Shown here piece by piece: positions 45,890 through 53,731 of a stretch of DNA of 56,335 nucleotides. The DNA lies in the NCBI GenBank assembly GCA_018401455.1, contig JAGYKU010000012.1:1-56335 (forward strand), given 5' to 3'. Origin of the DNA: Flavobacteriales bacterium (GTDB lineage: Bacteria; Bacteroidota; Bacteroidia; Flavobacteriales_D; Parvicellaceae). A model generated the notes under the pieces. The model saw only the letters and a list, made by a program, of their open reading frames with translations, was not told the origin of the DNA and did not search any database. A program made the translations under genes and the position numbers. Within the stretch, counting starts at the first letter, position 1. Each line of letters opens with the position of its first letter.

Positions 45890-48247
45890 TTAAAACCCCC
45901 AAGGGTCCATTTCTTCGATGATAGTGGTGTCCTTGATGCACTCGATAACAGTAGTCGCTCCAACAACGGGAGGATTGAAATCACCTCGATTTAGTTTGAT
46001 ACTTTTATCTGCATAGACTTTTTTCATGTAATAACCCCAAATAGGCAAACTCGTGTTGGCTCCTTGTCCATATTTGGTAGATTTGAAATGTACTTTACTG
46101 TGGTCGCAACCTACCCAAACACCTGTTACTAAACTAGGGGTGTGTCCGATAAACCAACCGTCTGTATTGCCCTGTGTAGTGCCTGTTTTTCCAGCCATCG
46201 TACCATTGAAGTAATAATCGTTTTTTTGGTTTCTAAGCCTTGTTCCAGTTCCTCCCCATTTGCCATCTGCTGGTCTTTTCACTCCAGTTACGCCTTTCAT
46301 CATTTTCAATACATCAAAAGCCACTTCCTTGCTCATTATTTCTTTGGTTTTGACGTTCGATTCATAAAGTACTTTGCCATTGGCATCTTCTATTCTAAGT
46401 ATGGCAATGGGTGTATGGTATTTTCCTTTTGAAGAAAAAACGGTATGAGCAGCTGTCATATCAATTACAGATTGGTCACAAACTCCCAAACCTAGTGAAG
46501 GGTATTCTTTTACAGAACTATTTTTCATTCCCATATTGGAAAGGTATTTCACCACTCTTGTGTTTTTACCTCCCATTTTATTAATGACATAAGCAGTATA
46601 TGGATTGGAGGAACTGGCTAAACCGTAATACATAGGTGTTGAAGTTCCTTCAAATCCTTCACCAGCAGGACACCATTGTTTTCCATCAGGTAGTTCAACG
46701 CAATATTGAATGTCAGGTATTTCTGTACAAGGCGTAAAAAGACCAGACTCTATTCCTGCTGCATACACAAAAGGTTTTATTGTAGAGCCCACTTGTCTTT
46801 TGGCTTGAGAAGCATAATCAAATTTAAAGAAAGAGAAATCTGGACCGCCCACATAAGCTTTGATAAAACCTGTTTTGGGATCGAGAGAGACCAAGCCAAC
46901 TCTCAATACTTTGAGATGGTATTTGATGCTGTCCATCGGTGTCATTTCCACTTCTTTGGTGTGTTTTGGAGAGGCCCAATCAAAAACTGTTAAAGTGGTT
47001 TTTTTATTGAAATTTTCTTCAATTTTACTATCTGTCCAGCCTAAACTTTTTAAATTTTTGTATCTGTCCGATTTTTTCATTTCAGCTAATAAATAACCGG
47101 TTGCTTTTTTGGAACTCACATTATTATCAAAAGGATAATTTTTATTTTTCTCAATGTTTTTATTCAATTCTTCTTGCAGTTGTTTGGAAAGGTGCTCGTT
47201 TACTGCCCATTCAGCATATTCTTGCATTTGAGCGTCAAGTGTAGTGTAAATTTTCAGACCATCAGTGTAAATGTTGTAGGGCTCTTCAAAGTTGTTTTCT
47301 AAATTCTTTTCTTTGATTATTTTGATGGTTTCTTGTTTTACATACTCTCTAAAATAAGGCGCTAATCCTGTGGTGTGCGTTTCTGGTTTAAAATCAAGAC
47401 CAATAGGTAAAACCCTTAATGAGTCGTATTGATTCTGTGTCAAAAAATCATTTTTTAGCATTTGACTAAGTACTACTTCCCTTCGTTTAAGCGTTGCGGT
47501 AGAATCTTTTACAGGATTGAAAATAGAAGGGTTTTTTGCCATTCCCACAAGCATTGCAGCCTCTTGAATTGCCAAGTCTTTGGGTAGTTTATTGAAATAG
47601 ATACGTGATGCAGAATGAATTCCAACTGCGGTATTGAGGAAATCAAATTCATTGAAATACATTGCCACAATTTCTTTTTTGGTATATCTTTTTTCCAATT
47701 GTACCGCAATAATCCATTCTGCAAATTTTTGGCGAATTCTACCAAATTTGTTTTTCGATGCTTTGTGAAACATCATTTTTGATAATTGTTGGGTTATGGT
47801 ACTTCCACCTCCTTTGTTTTGAAGTGTCACTGCACCACCAACTGCTCTTGCTAATGCCCAACCATCAACTCCAGAATGCTCAAAATAACGCTCATCCTCA
47901 GTAGCGACCAAGGCATCAACTAAATAAGGAGATAATTCTTGGTAAGATACTTTAATTCTGTTAGAAATATAATAAGTACCTATTATTTCTCCATTGAGAT
48001 CATAAACGGCACTTGCTTCATCAGATTTTGGATTTTCCAACTGTTTGATGGAAGGCAATTCGTCTTCGGGAATGGACCAAAGCATGATGTAAACGAAAAA
48101 TAAAGGTACAAAAAACACTGCCCATGTACCCAACAAAATGTATATTTTTTGTTTTTTACTGAGTTCTTGTCCTTGTGTTGCTTTTTTGCCAGAAGGCTTC
48201 GCAACACGATTTTTTAGGTTTTTTAAATTACTTTTGGTCACGTGCAA
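45890..48247 (-). CDS. class A penicillin-binding protein (PBP1a-like)
   Basis: 785 residues. An N-terminal membrane anchor (~34-57) leads to a GT51 transglycosylase domain with catalytic glutamate in ATEDERYFEHSGVD (Glu117) and GGSTITQQLSK (~147-157). The transpeptidase domain has STIK (488-491, active serine 488), SSNP in place of SxN (546-549) and KTGT (687-690), all intact. It polymerises and cross-links peptidoglycan on the periplasmic side. It lies 22 bp downstream of gldH, part of the conserved Bacteroidota cluster ricT-gldH-PBP. Confidence 0.96.
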   Translation of the reverse strand: MHVTKSNLKNLKNRVAKPSGKKATQGQELSKKQKIYILLGTWAVFFVPLFFVYIMLWSIPEDELPSIKQLENPKSDEASAVYDLNGEIIGTYYISNRIKVSYQELSPYLVDALVATEDERYFEHSGVDGWALARAVGGAVTLQNKGGGSTITQQLSKMMFHKASKNKFGRIRQKFAEWIIAVQLEKRYTKKEIVAMYFNEFDFLNTAVGIHSASRIYFNKLPKDLAIQEAAMLVGMAKNPSIFNPVKDSTATLKRREVVLSQMLKNDFLTQNQYDSLRVLPIGLDFKPETHTTGLAPYFREYVKQETIKIIKEKNLENNFEEPYNIYTDGLKIYTTLDAQMQEYAEWAVNEHLSKQLQEELNKNIEKNKNYPFDNNVSSKKATGYLLAEMKKSDRYKNLKSLGWTDSKIEENFNKKTTLTVFDWASPKHTKEVEMTPMDSIKYHLKVLRVGLVSLDPKTGFIKAYVGGPDFSFFKFDYASQAKRQVGSTIKPFVYAAGIESGLFTPCTEIPDIQYCVELPDGKQWCPAGEGFEGTSTPMYYGLASSSNPYTAYVINKMGGKNTRVVKYLSNMGMKNSSVKEYPSLGLGVCDQSVIDMTAAHTVFSSKGKYHTPIAILRIEDANGKVLYESNVKTKEIMSKEVAFDVLKMMKGVTGVKRPADGKWGGTGTRLRNQKNDYYFNGTMAGKTGTTQGNTDGWFIGHTPSLVTGVWVGCDHSKVHFKSTKYGQGANTSLPIWGYYMKKVYADKSIKLNRGDFNPPVVGATTVIECIKDTTIIEEMDPWGF

Positions 48248-48269
48248 AAATTAATATCGAACAATAAAT

Positions 48270-48764
48270 TTACTTAATCTGTTTTGCGTTTTTAATGGTG
48301 AGTCCTACATCCACAATTTCATTGAGTTCCGCATCTCTCATCCCTTGATTTAAAGTGATGGTATGTTTTCCTTGTTGGGGAAATCTAACGTTTTTCATAA
48401 ATAAAATATGATTTTCAACCATACTTCCAGAAACTTTTCCATACCATTTTCCTGTTAAATCTGCCAAATCTATCGCAACAGTATCGAAAGCCACTAAATC
48501 ATTTGGACCTTCCAATTTCATGAAAACATAAATATTCGACCATTCATAACTTGTAGTAGTTCTCAGATTCAAGTAGAAATCAAGTTTTTGAACAGTATCA
48601 TTGATGTCAAAATCGAAAGAAATATCGTTTGAGGCACTCCAAACTTGCGATTCTAAAGTTTTATTTTCATCAAAATAAACATCCTTATCTGTACAAGAAT
48701 TTAGAAATCCCATACTGAATAGCATGATGATTAAAAATGATTTTCTTGTTTTAGATTTGTTCAT
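48270..48764 (-). CDS. gldH: gliding motility lipoprotein GldH
   Basis: 164 residues from the ATG at 48764. A longer frame to 49082 is only an overlap with the end of ricT. The lipoprotein signal ends FLNSC (Cys24). The family strings YFDENKTLESQVWSASNDISFDFDINDT, YEWSNIYVFMKL, DLTGKWYGKVSGSMVENHILF and FPQQGKHTITLNQGMRDAEL match GldH. GldH is required for gliding in Flavobacterium johnsoniae; its exact role is not established. The gene lies 25 bp after ricT and before the PBP, a conserved order. Confidence 0.93.
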   Translation of the reverse strand: MNKSKTRKSFLIIMLFSMGFLNSCTDKDVYFDENKTLESQVWSASNDISFDFDINDTVQKLDFYLNLRTTTSYEWSNIYVFMKLEGPNDLVAFDTVAIDLADLTGKWYGKVSGSMVENHILFMKNVRFPQQGKHTITLNQGMRDAELNEIVDVGLTIKNAKQIK

Positions 48765-48789
48765 ACATTTGTTTTTCAAAAAAGTAATT

Positions 48790-50124
48790 TTATTTAGTTT
48801 CATTTGGTGTCGAACCAGAACCATCATTACTATTTGGTTTTTTTCTTCGTTTGTTATTTCTTTTTTTATTGTTCGGTTTTGTCTCAGCATTTGCATTCGC
48901 AACAGCAGGTTTGTTTTCACCTTGTTGTTTGTTTTGCGGTTGCTGATTTTGTTGATTTGTTTGATTTTGCTGAGGATTATTGTTTTTATTTTTAGATTTA
49001 TTATTTCTGTTGTTCTTTTTCTTTTTGAAACTTTGATCAAATCTAGTGAGGTCGTCTTGTTCGTCCACATTTGAATATTCAATTTCTACTTTTTCTTCTT
49101 CTCTTTGAACAAAGTCAGAAATATTTTGAATTTTAGTTCCTTTTTTATTCATCTCTAATAATTCAAAAACTTTATCTACCGATAAACAAACAATTGAAGA
49201 GTTTTTCTCACCTCTAACCAAGTACCACATCAATCTTTTGAAAACATCAGTTTTGATATGAACAGCGGTTCCATTTGCCATTTCGAGACTTTTTCTTGTA
49301 TCTGGGAATTGTTTTAAAGCCTCTGCATATTGGTCTAATTCATAGTTTAGACAGCATTTTAACTTTCCACACTGACCTGCCAATTTTTGAGGATTCAATG
49401 ATAGTTGTTGGTAACGAGCTGCCCCAGTAGATACCGACCTAAAATCTGTGAGCCAAGTTGCACAACACAATTCTCTACCACAAGAACCAATTCCACCTAA
49501 TCTTCCTGCTTCTTGTCTCGACCCAATTTGGCGCATTTCAATTTTAATTTTGAATTGCTCCGCCATTACTTTGATTAATTCTCTAAAATCTACTCTTTGG
49601 TCGGCAGTGTAATAGAAAGTAGCTTTATTGCCATCTCCTTGATATTCTACATCACCTAATTTCATATTGAGATTCAATTTTACAATAAGTTCTCGAGCTT
49701 CGTGCATGGTTTCGTATTCTTTGTCCCTTGCTGCTTTCCATTTTTCGAAATCTTGTTCAGTAGGTTTTCTGTATATTTTACGAAGTTCATGAGGTGCTAC
49801 ACGAATATTTTTTCGATTCATCTGATGTCTTACCAATTCACCCGTTAGAGAAACCACTCCAACATCATGTCCTGGCGATGCATCTACAACAATGGTATCT
49901 CCTTTGAAAATTTGAAGATTCTTTTCATTTCTATAAAAACCTTTTCTTCCATTTTTGAAACTCACTTCTACCACATCAAATTCCGATCTTCCAGTAGGCA
50001 CTTGAACATCAGCAAGCCAATCAAAAACAGACATTTTATCACAACCACCATTTCCGCAACTACCGTTGCTTTTGCACCCATTTGGTACACCACTACTATT
50101 ATTACTACAACTAGAACATCCCAT
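48790..50124 (-). CDS. ricT: RicT (PSP1-domain) family protein
   Basis: 444 residues. Cys-rich N-terminus (MGCSSCSNNSSG ... CGNGGC) suits the iron-sulfur binding of the RicT/YaaT complex subunit. The PSP1 domain follows (~50-300): FDVVEVSFKNGRKGFY, VGVVSLTGELV, YYTADQRVDFRELIKVMAEQFKIKIEMRQIG, GGIGSCGRELCCATWL, KLAGQCGKLKCCLNYELD. The CCATWL and CCLNYE motifs are hallmarks. A disordered Asn/Lys/Gln-rich tail ends the protein. In other bacteria RicT affects RNA processing and signalling; in Bacteroidota the cluster with gldH is conserved. Confidence 0.93.
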   Translation of the reverse strand: MGCSSCSNNSSGVPNGCKSNGSCGNGGCDKMSVFDWLADVQVPTGRSEFDVVEVSFKNGRKGFYRNEKNLQIFKGDTIVVDASPGHDVGVVSLTGELVRHQMNRKNIRVAPHELRKIYRKPTEQDFEKWKAARDKEYETMHEARELIVKLNLNMKLGDVEYQGDGNKATFYYTADQRVDFRELIKVMAEQFKIKIEMRQIGSRQEAGRLGGIGSCGRELCCATWLTDFRSVSTGAARYQQLSLNPQKLAGQCGKLKCCLNYELDQYAEALKQFPDTRKSLEMANGTAVHIKTDVFKRLMWYLVRGEKNSSIVCLSVDKVFELLEMNKKGTKIQNISDFVQREEEKVEIEYSNVDEQDDLTRFDQSFKKKKNNRNNKSKNKNNNPQQNQTNQQNQQPQNKQQGENKPAVANANAETKPNNKKRNNKRRKKPNSNDGSGSTPNETK

Positions 50125-50644
50125 TGATTATATCTTTTTTTAAGTCTTTATCGAATATTTTTCAAATAAAAAATAAAGAACGAAACAAAGTTATGTAAAA
50201 AATACAGATGAAAATCTAACTGTAAATAATAATTACCCACACTTGTTTGCGTATTTCTGTTTTAGATTAGAATATCCTTTAATTAAGACTAGAATATTAA
50301 AAAGAACTTATTGATAAAGAAGAAATATGATTAATTAGGGTCAGGTCGAGTGATTTTTGTAATTTTTGTATTGATTTTAACAAAAATCGATAACAAAATA
50401 GAAAGTTTTATCGAGACTAATTATTAGTAAAACATGATTTATTATGAAGATCCTTAAAATTTGATTTTAAATTCTTTTATGGTACGAAATCGAATATTCA
50501 ATATTAGATATACATTGGGTTAATTTTATGAAGGATATTCTTACATCAAGAAATCCATCAAAACAATAAAATTTAAAGAATTTGTTGTGATGTTGAAATC
50601 ATGTTTTATATTTGTGAAGTAAAATAACTTACTTAATAGTAAAT
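50125..50644. other. 520-bp intergenic region between ricT and the small lipoprotein
   Basis: AT-rich, with no ORF of coding character and no hairpin or RNA motif that I can defend. It holds the ricT promoter on the minus strand, not placed, and the plus-strand promoter at 50585-50614. The middle (~50200-50560) looks empty. Confidence 0.5.
50585..50614 (+). promoter_or_regulatory. promoter of the 50645 lipoprotein gene
   Basis: TTG (50585-50587), a 19-bp spacer, then TATATTTG (50607-50614): both Bacteroidota elements fit consensus and spacing, and the ATG lies 30 bp on. This is the cleanest promoter in the window. Confidence 0.7.
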
Positions 50645-50899
50645 ATGAAGCATATATTTAAAACATCAATAATTTTTGCAACTACAGTACTTTTTGTTTC
50701 TTGTGGAGGCTGGACTGATAAAGATAAAAAAGATTTTATGGTTTCTTGCGAAAATATGAAATATGAAAAAGAACAATGTAGTTGTATGCTAGAAAAAGTA
50801 TTAGCAGAGTTCTCAACCTTTGATGATATGCAAAATGATCAAGAAAAAATGGCAGGGATTTTAACTGACAAATCTTGTTCAAACGAAAAAGAAGATTAA
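50645..50899 (+). CDS. small Cys-containing lipoprotein
   Basis: 84 residues. Signal peptide and lipobox TVLFVSC (Cys20). The mature part has SCENMKYEKEQCSCMLEKVL and ends DKSCSNEKED, giving C..., CxC and C, a cysteine spacing that looks like a shortened version of the array proteins downstream. The CxC followed by a helix is shared with them; the rest is not similar. It has a good promoter at 50585 and lies 125 bp before the first array member, on the same strand. The function is unknown. A small periplasmic disulfide-stabilised helical protein is a reasonable guess. Confidence 0.7.
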   Translation: MKHIFKTSIIFATTVLFVSCGGWTDKDKKDFMVSCENMKYEKEQCSCMLEKVLAEFSTFDDMQNDQEKMAGILTDKSCSNEKED

Positions 50900-51023
50900 A
50901 TCCGATAAAATCATCTACTAATCCTTTGTTTTTGTAGTTTGAAACAAAAGCAATAAATTTTGATCTACTTTTTGTAAAGTTTATTGATATTTGTTGAACA
51001 ATTTTAAACTAAAAAAACTAATT

Positions 51024-51329
51024 ATGAAAAAAGTATTATTATCATTAGCAGTTGTTGCTGCTTTAGGAATGACTTCTTGTGGAGGTGCAGATTTTTGTTC
51101 TTGTGCTGAAAAAGAATTAGAAAACATCAAAGCTATTGAAGCTGCTGGAGATGATGAAGCAAAAATTAAAGAACTTGAAGAAGGTTTTAAATCTACTAAA
51201 GAAGAGTGTGATAAACTAGGAGATAAGTTTAAAGAAGACATGAAAGATAAGTCAGAGGAAGAAATGATGAAAGAATTCCAAAAATTACAGGATGATTGTC
51301 CTGCATTTAAAGAATTAATGGGTAAATAA
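51024..51329 (+). CDS. small CxC lipoprotein, array member 1 (intact)
   Basis: 101 residues from ATG at 51024, which starts a signal peptide with lipobox GMTSC (Cys19; MKKVLLSLAVVAALGMTSC); the upstream ATG-less extension is unlikely. After lipidation the protein is a highly charged helical domain with cysteines at DFCSCAEKE, STKEECDKL and LQDDCPAF, four in total after the lipidated one (CxC, C, C). That suggests a disulfide-linked helical hairpin. I do not recognise a family name. A perfect 14-bp stem terminator follows. Members 2-4 follow on the same strand. Confidence 0.82.
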   Translation: MKKVLLSLAVVAALGMTSCGGADFCSCAEKELENIKAIEAAGDDEAKIKELEEGFKSTKEECDKLGDKFKEDMKDKSEEEMMKEFQKLQDDCPAFKELMGK

Positions 51330-51349
51330 TCTGTTATTTAATTTTTTTT

Positions 51350-51382
51350 AAAAGGCTATCTAATAATTAGATAGCCTTTTTG
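51350..51382 (+). terminator. array terminator 1
   Basis: AAAAGGCTATCTAA / TTAGATAGCCTTTT, a 14-bp stem with a TAA loop and a T tail. The same hairpin follows each array gene. Confidence 0.88.
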
Positions 51383-51465
51383 TTAAAAAAGAACTTGTAT
51401 TTAATAATAATTATTTTAATTTTTGCATCTATGTATACAAATTAATCAATTAAATATTTAATAAA

Positions 51466-51764
51466 ATGAAAAAAGTATTATTATCATTAGCAGTAGTTGC
51501 TGCTTTAGGAATGACTTCTTGTGGAGATTTTTGTTCTTGTGCTGAAAAGATTAGAAAACATCAAAGGAAATTTATTGAAATTGCTGGAGATGATGAAGCA
51601 AAAATTAAAGAACTTGAAGAAGGTTTTAAATCTACTAAGAGAGTGTGATAAACTAGGAGATAAGTTTAAAGAAGACATGAAAGATAAGTCAGAGGAAGAA
51701 ATGATGAAAGAATTTAAAATTACAGGATGATTGTCCTGCATTTAAAGAATTAATGGGTAAATAA
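51466..51764 (+). pseudogene. CxC lipoprotein, array member 2 (frameshifted)
   Basis: Nearly the same DNA as member 1, including the signal peptide, GDDEAKIKELEEGFKSTK and the end LMGK. Indels break it, however: sequence is missing near 51549, two bases at ~51640 (CTAAGAGAG against CTAAAGAAGAG) and two at ~51716. Substitutions are few relative to the indels. Three reading-frame pieces result. Either a very recent pseudogene or consensus errors in a repeat. Confidence 0.75.
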
Positions 51765-51781
51765 TCTGTTATTTAATTTTT

Positions 51782-51815
51782 AAAAGGCTATTTAATTATT
51801 AGATAGCCTTTTTTG
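51782..51815 (+). terminator. array terminator 2
   Basis: AAAAGGCTAT ... ATAGCCTTTT hairpin with a T tail, the counterpart of terminator 1. Confidence 0.85.
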
Positions 51816-51897
51816 TCCAAAAAAGAACTTGTATTTAAAAATAATTATTTTACATTTTGCTGTAGTATACAAATTAATCAATTAAATATTTAATAAA

Positions 51898-52203
51898 ATG
51901 AAAAAGTATTATTATCATTAGCAGTAGTTGCTGCTTTAGGAATGACTTCTTGTGGAGGGTGACATGTGTTCATGTTATGAAAAACAAATGGAAATGTCAA
52001 AGAAATGGAGGCAATTTGGAAGGATGAAGGCCCAAGAGAAAGAAGTAGAAGAAAAATACAAGGCGACAAGAAGGCTTTGTAAAAGGTAGGTGAAGAGTTG
52101 GAAAAGAGATAGAAAGATATGACAGAAGAAGAATCAGAAGCAAAAATGAAAGAAATGATGGATGATTGTCCAGGTTTATATGAAAGAAGCGATGGGTAAA
52201 TAA
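51898..52203 (+). pseudogene. CxC lipoprotein, array member 3 (frameshifted)
   Basis: Starts with the same signal sequence, but one A is missing from the ATGAAAAAAG run, so the frame stops at codon 8. Further indels lie downstream (for example GGAGGGTGACATGTG). Restored in parts, the protein would read M(C)SCYEKQME...KYKATRRLCKK...MMDDCPG..EAMGK: same cysteine layout but a diverged sequence, so this was a distinct paralogue. Its upstream 45 bp match those of member 2. Confidence 0.7.
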
Positions 52204-52221
52204 TCTAAAAATTTAATTTTA

Positions 52222-52257
52222 AAAAAAGGCTGTTTAAATTTAGATAGCCTTTTTTGC
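52222..52257 (+). terminator. array terminator 3
   Basis: AAAAAAGGCTGTTTAAA / TTTAGATAGCCTTTTTT hairpin after member 3. Confidence 0.85.
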
Positions 52258-52305
52258 TTATCTTTATAATTTATGAACACTTCATTTAACTTTTGTCGAT
52301 TTAAT

Positions 52306-52313
52306 TACCTTTG
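52306..52313 (+). promoter_or_regulatory. -7 element for array member 4 (duplicated module A)
   Basis: TACCTTTG, exact consensus. The ~64 bp around it (52266-52329) recur before thyA. Confidence 0.65.
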
Positions 52314-52348
52314 TAAAATAAAAATATTATCTAATAATCTTAATAATT

Positions 52349-52765
52349 ATGATATATTACTTTTTGGAGTTAACATTAATACTTTCCGTATTAATTGGGT
52401 TCAGATTAATAAAAGCTGGAAAAGAAATTGAAAATAAAAACTTATCTAGTGCTGGTACTTTATGGCTAGTGATTAATGGTATAAAAATATTATTAACAAT
52501 AATTATGCTCTTTAAATCAGGATTGTTTCAAAGTCAACCTTCTCTTTGTGGATGTGTAACAGAAATGATGGAAATCGGTAAAAAGTTTGAAGCTGCTGGA
52601 GATGACGCTGACAAAATTGCTGAATTAGTAAAAGAATTCAAAGCTAAAGAAAAAGAATGTAAAGCTATTGCTGATAAATTAGAAGAAGGAAAATCGGAAG
52701 AAGAAATCAAAAAAATGAAAGAAGATTTCGAAAAAGATTGCGAGGCTCTTAAAGGAATGAAATAA
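52349..52765 (+). CDS. two-span membrane protein with array-type CxC domain, member 4
   Basis: 138 residues. In place of a lipoprotein signal it has two hydrophobic spans (~2-20 and ~42-62) with a basic/polar loop (KAGKEIENKNLSS). The outer part, SLCGCVTEMMEIGKKFEAAGDDADK ... FKAKEKECKAI ... FEKDCEALKGMK, has the same CxC, C, C spacing and AAGDDA motif as the lipoproteins. It looks like a fusion of the array domain to a new membrane anchor. Its promoter (52306) is nearly the same as that of thyA, and it is followed by array terminator 4. The function is unknown. Confidence 0.78.
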   Translation: MIYYFLELTLILSVLIGFRLIKAGKEIENKNLSSAGTLWLVINGIKILLTIIMLFKSGLFQSQPSLCGCVTEMMEIGKKFEAAGDDADKIAELVKEFKAKEKECKAIADKLEEGKSEEEIKKMKEDFEKDCEALKGMK

Positions 52766-52786
52766 GAAATAAGTTTCTTAGTTTAT

Positions 52787-52823
52787 AAAAAAGGCTGTCT
52801 AAATTTAGATAGCCTTTTTTTTG
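52787..52823 (+). terminator. array terminator 4
   Basis: AAAAAAGGCTGTCTAAA / TTTAGATAGCCTTTTTTTT hairpin, ending the array before thyA. Confidence 0.87.
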
Positions 52824-52879
52824 TGCCTATACTTTTTGATAATTTATGAACACACCATTTAACTTTTTGTCGGTTTAAT

Positions 52880-52887
52880 TACCTTTG
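52880..52887 (+). promoter_or_regulatory. -7 element of thyA (duplicated module B)
   Basis: TACCTTTG, exact consensus, 20 bp before the thyA ATG. 52839-52904 closely match 52266-52329. Confidence 0.65.
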
Positions 52888-52906
52888 TAAAATAAAAATA
52901 TTAAAC

Positions 52907-53731
52907 ATGCAACAATACCAAGATTTACTCAAACATATTCTTAATAATGGCGTTCAAAAAGGTGACAGAACAGGCACTGGCACGATTAGTTGTTTTGGTT
53001 ATCAAATGCGTTTTGATTTAAGTGAAGGTTTTCCAATGGTAACCACCAAGAAACTTCACCTCAAATCTATTATTTATGAATTGCTTTGGTTTATCAAAGG
53101 AGATACAAATATCAAGTACCTGCAAGAAAATGGCGTAAAAATCTGGGATGCATGGGCGGATGAAAATGGTGATTTAGGTCCTGTGTATGGTCATCAATGG
53201 CGCAATTGGAATAGTGATGATATCGATCAGTTGAAAGAAGTAATCCAAACACTAAAAACAAATCCCAATTCTAGGAGAATTATTGTTTCGGCTTGGAATC
53301 CTTCTGTAATGCCAGATACAAGTGTTAGTTTTTCTGAAAATGTAGCCAACGGCAAGGCGGCTTTGCCTCCGTGTCATGCTTTTTTTCAATTTTATGTTGC
53401 CGAAGGCAAACTTTCTTGTCAACTCTATCAAAGAAGTGCTGATACCTTTTTAGGTGTTCCTTTTAATATTGCTTCTTATGCGCTATTCACAATGATGATA
53501 GCTCAAGTTTGTGATTTAGAACCAGGGGAATTTATTCATACTTTTGGAGATGTACATTTGTACAATAATCACATCGAACAAGCAGAATTACAACTTTCAA
53601 GAGAACCCAGACCGCTTCCAACAATGAAAATTAATCCTAATGTGAAAGATATTTTTGAGTTCAAATTTGAAGATTTCGAATTGCTCAATTATGATCCTCA
53701 TCCTCATATTAAAGGAGCTGTTTCTGTTTAA
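52907..53731 (+). CDS. thyA: thymidylate synthase
   Basis: 274 residues. The ThyA signatures are complete: [68 protein letters not shown], the catalytic cysteine in [56 protein letters not shown] and the C-terminal KGAVSV. The enzyme makes dTMP from dUMP using methylene-tetrahydrofolate. It ends 23 bp into the convergent GMC gene. Its promoter module is shared with array member 4, so its regulation may have been affected by the array's duplications. Confidence 0.98.
   Translation: MQQYQDLLKHILNNGVQKGDRTGTGTISCFGYQMRFDLSEGFPMVTTKKLHLKSIIYELLWFIKGDTNIKYLQENGVKIWDAWADENGDLGPVYGHQWRNWNSDDIDQLKEVIQTLKTNPNSRRIIVSAWNPSVMPDTSVSFSENVANGKAALPPCHAFFQFYVAEGKLSCQLYQRSADTFLGVPFNIASYALFTMMIAQVCDLEPGEFIHTFGDVHLYNNHIEQAELQLSREPRPLPTMKINPNVKDIFEFKFEDFELLNYDPHPHIKGAVSV

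Noticed and set aside
48765-49082. N-terminal extension of gldH back to 49082
   Set aside because: The extra residues are Lys/Asn/Arg/Ile-rich and are the shifted reading of the ricT tail. The ATG at 48764 starts a proper lipoprotein signal.
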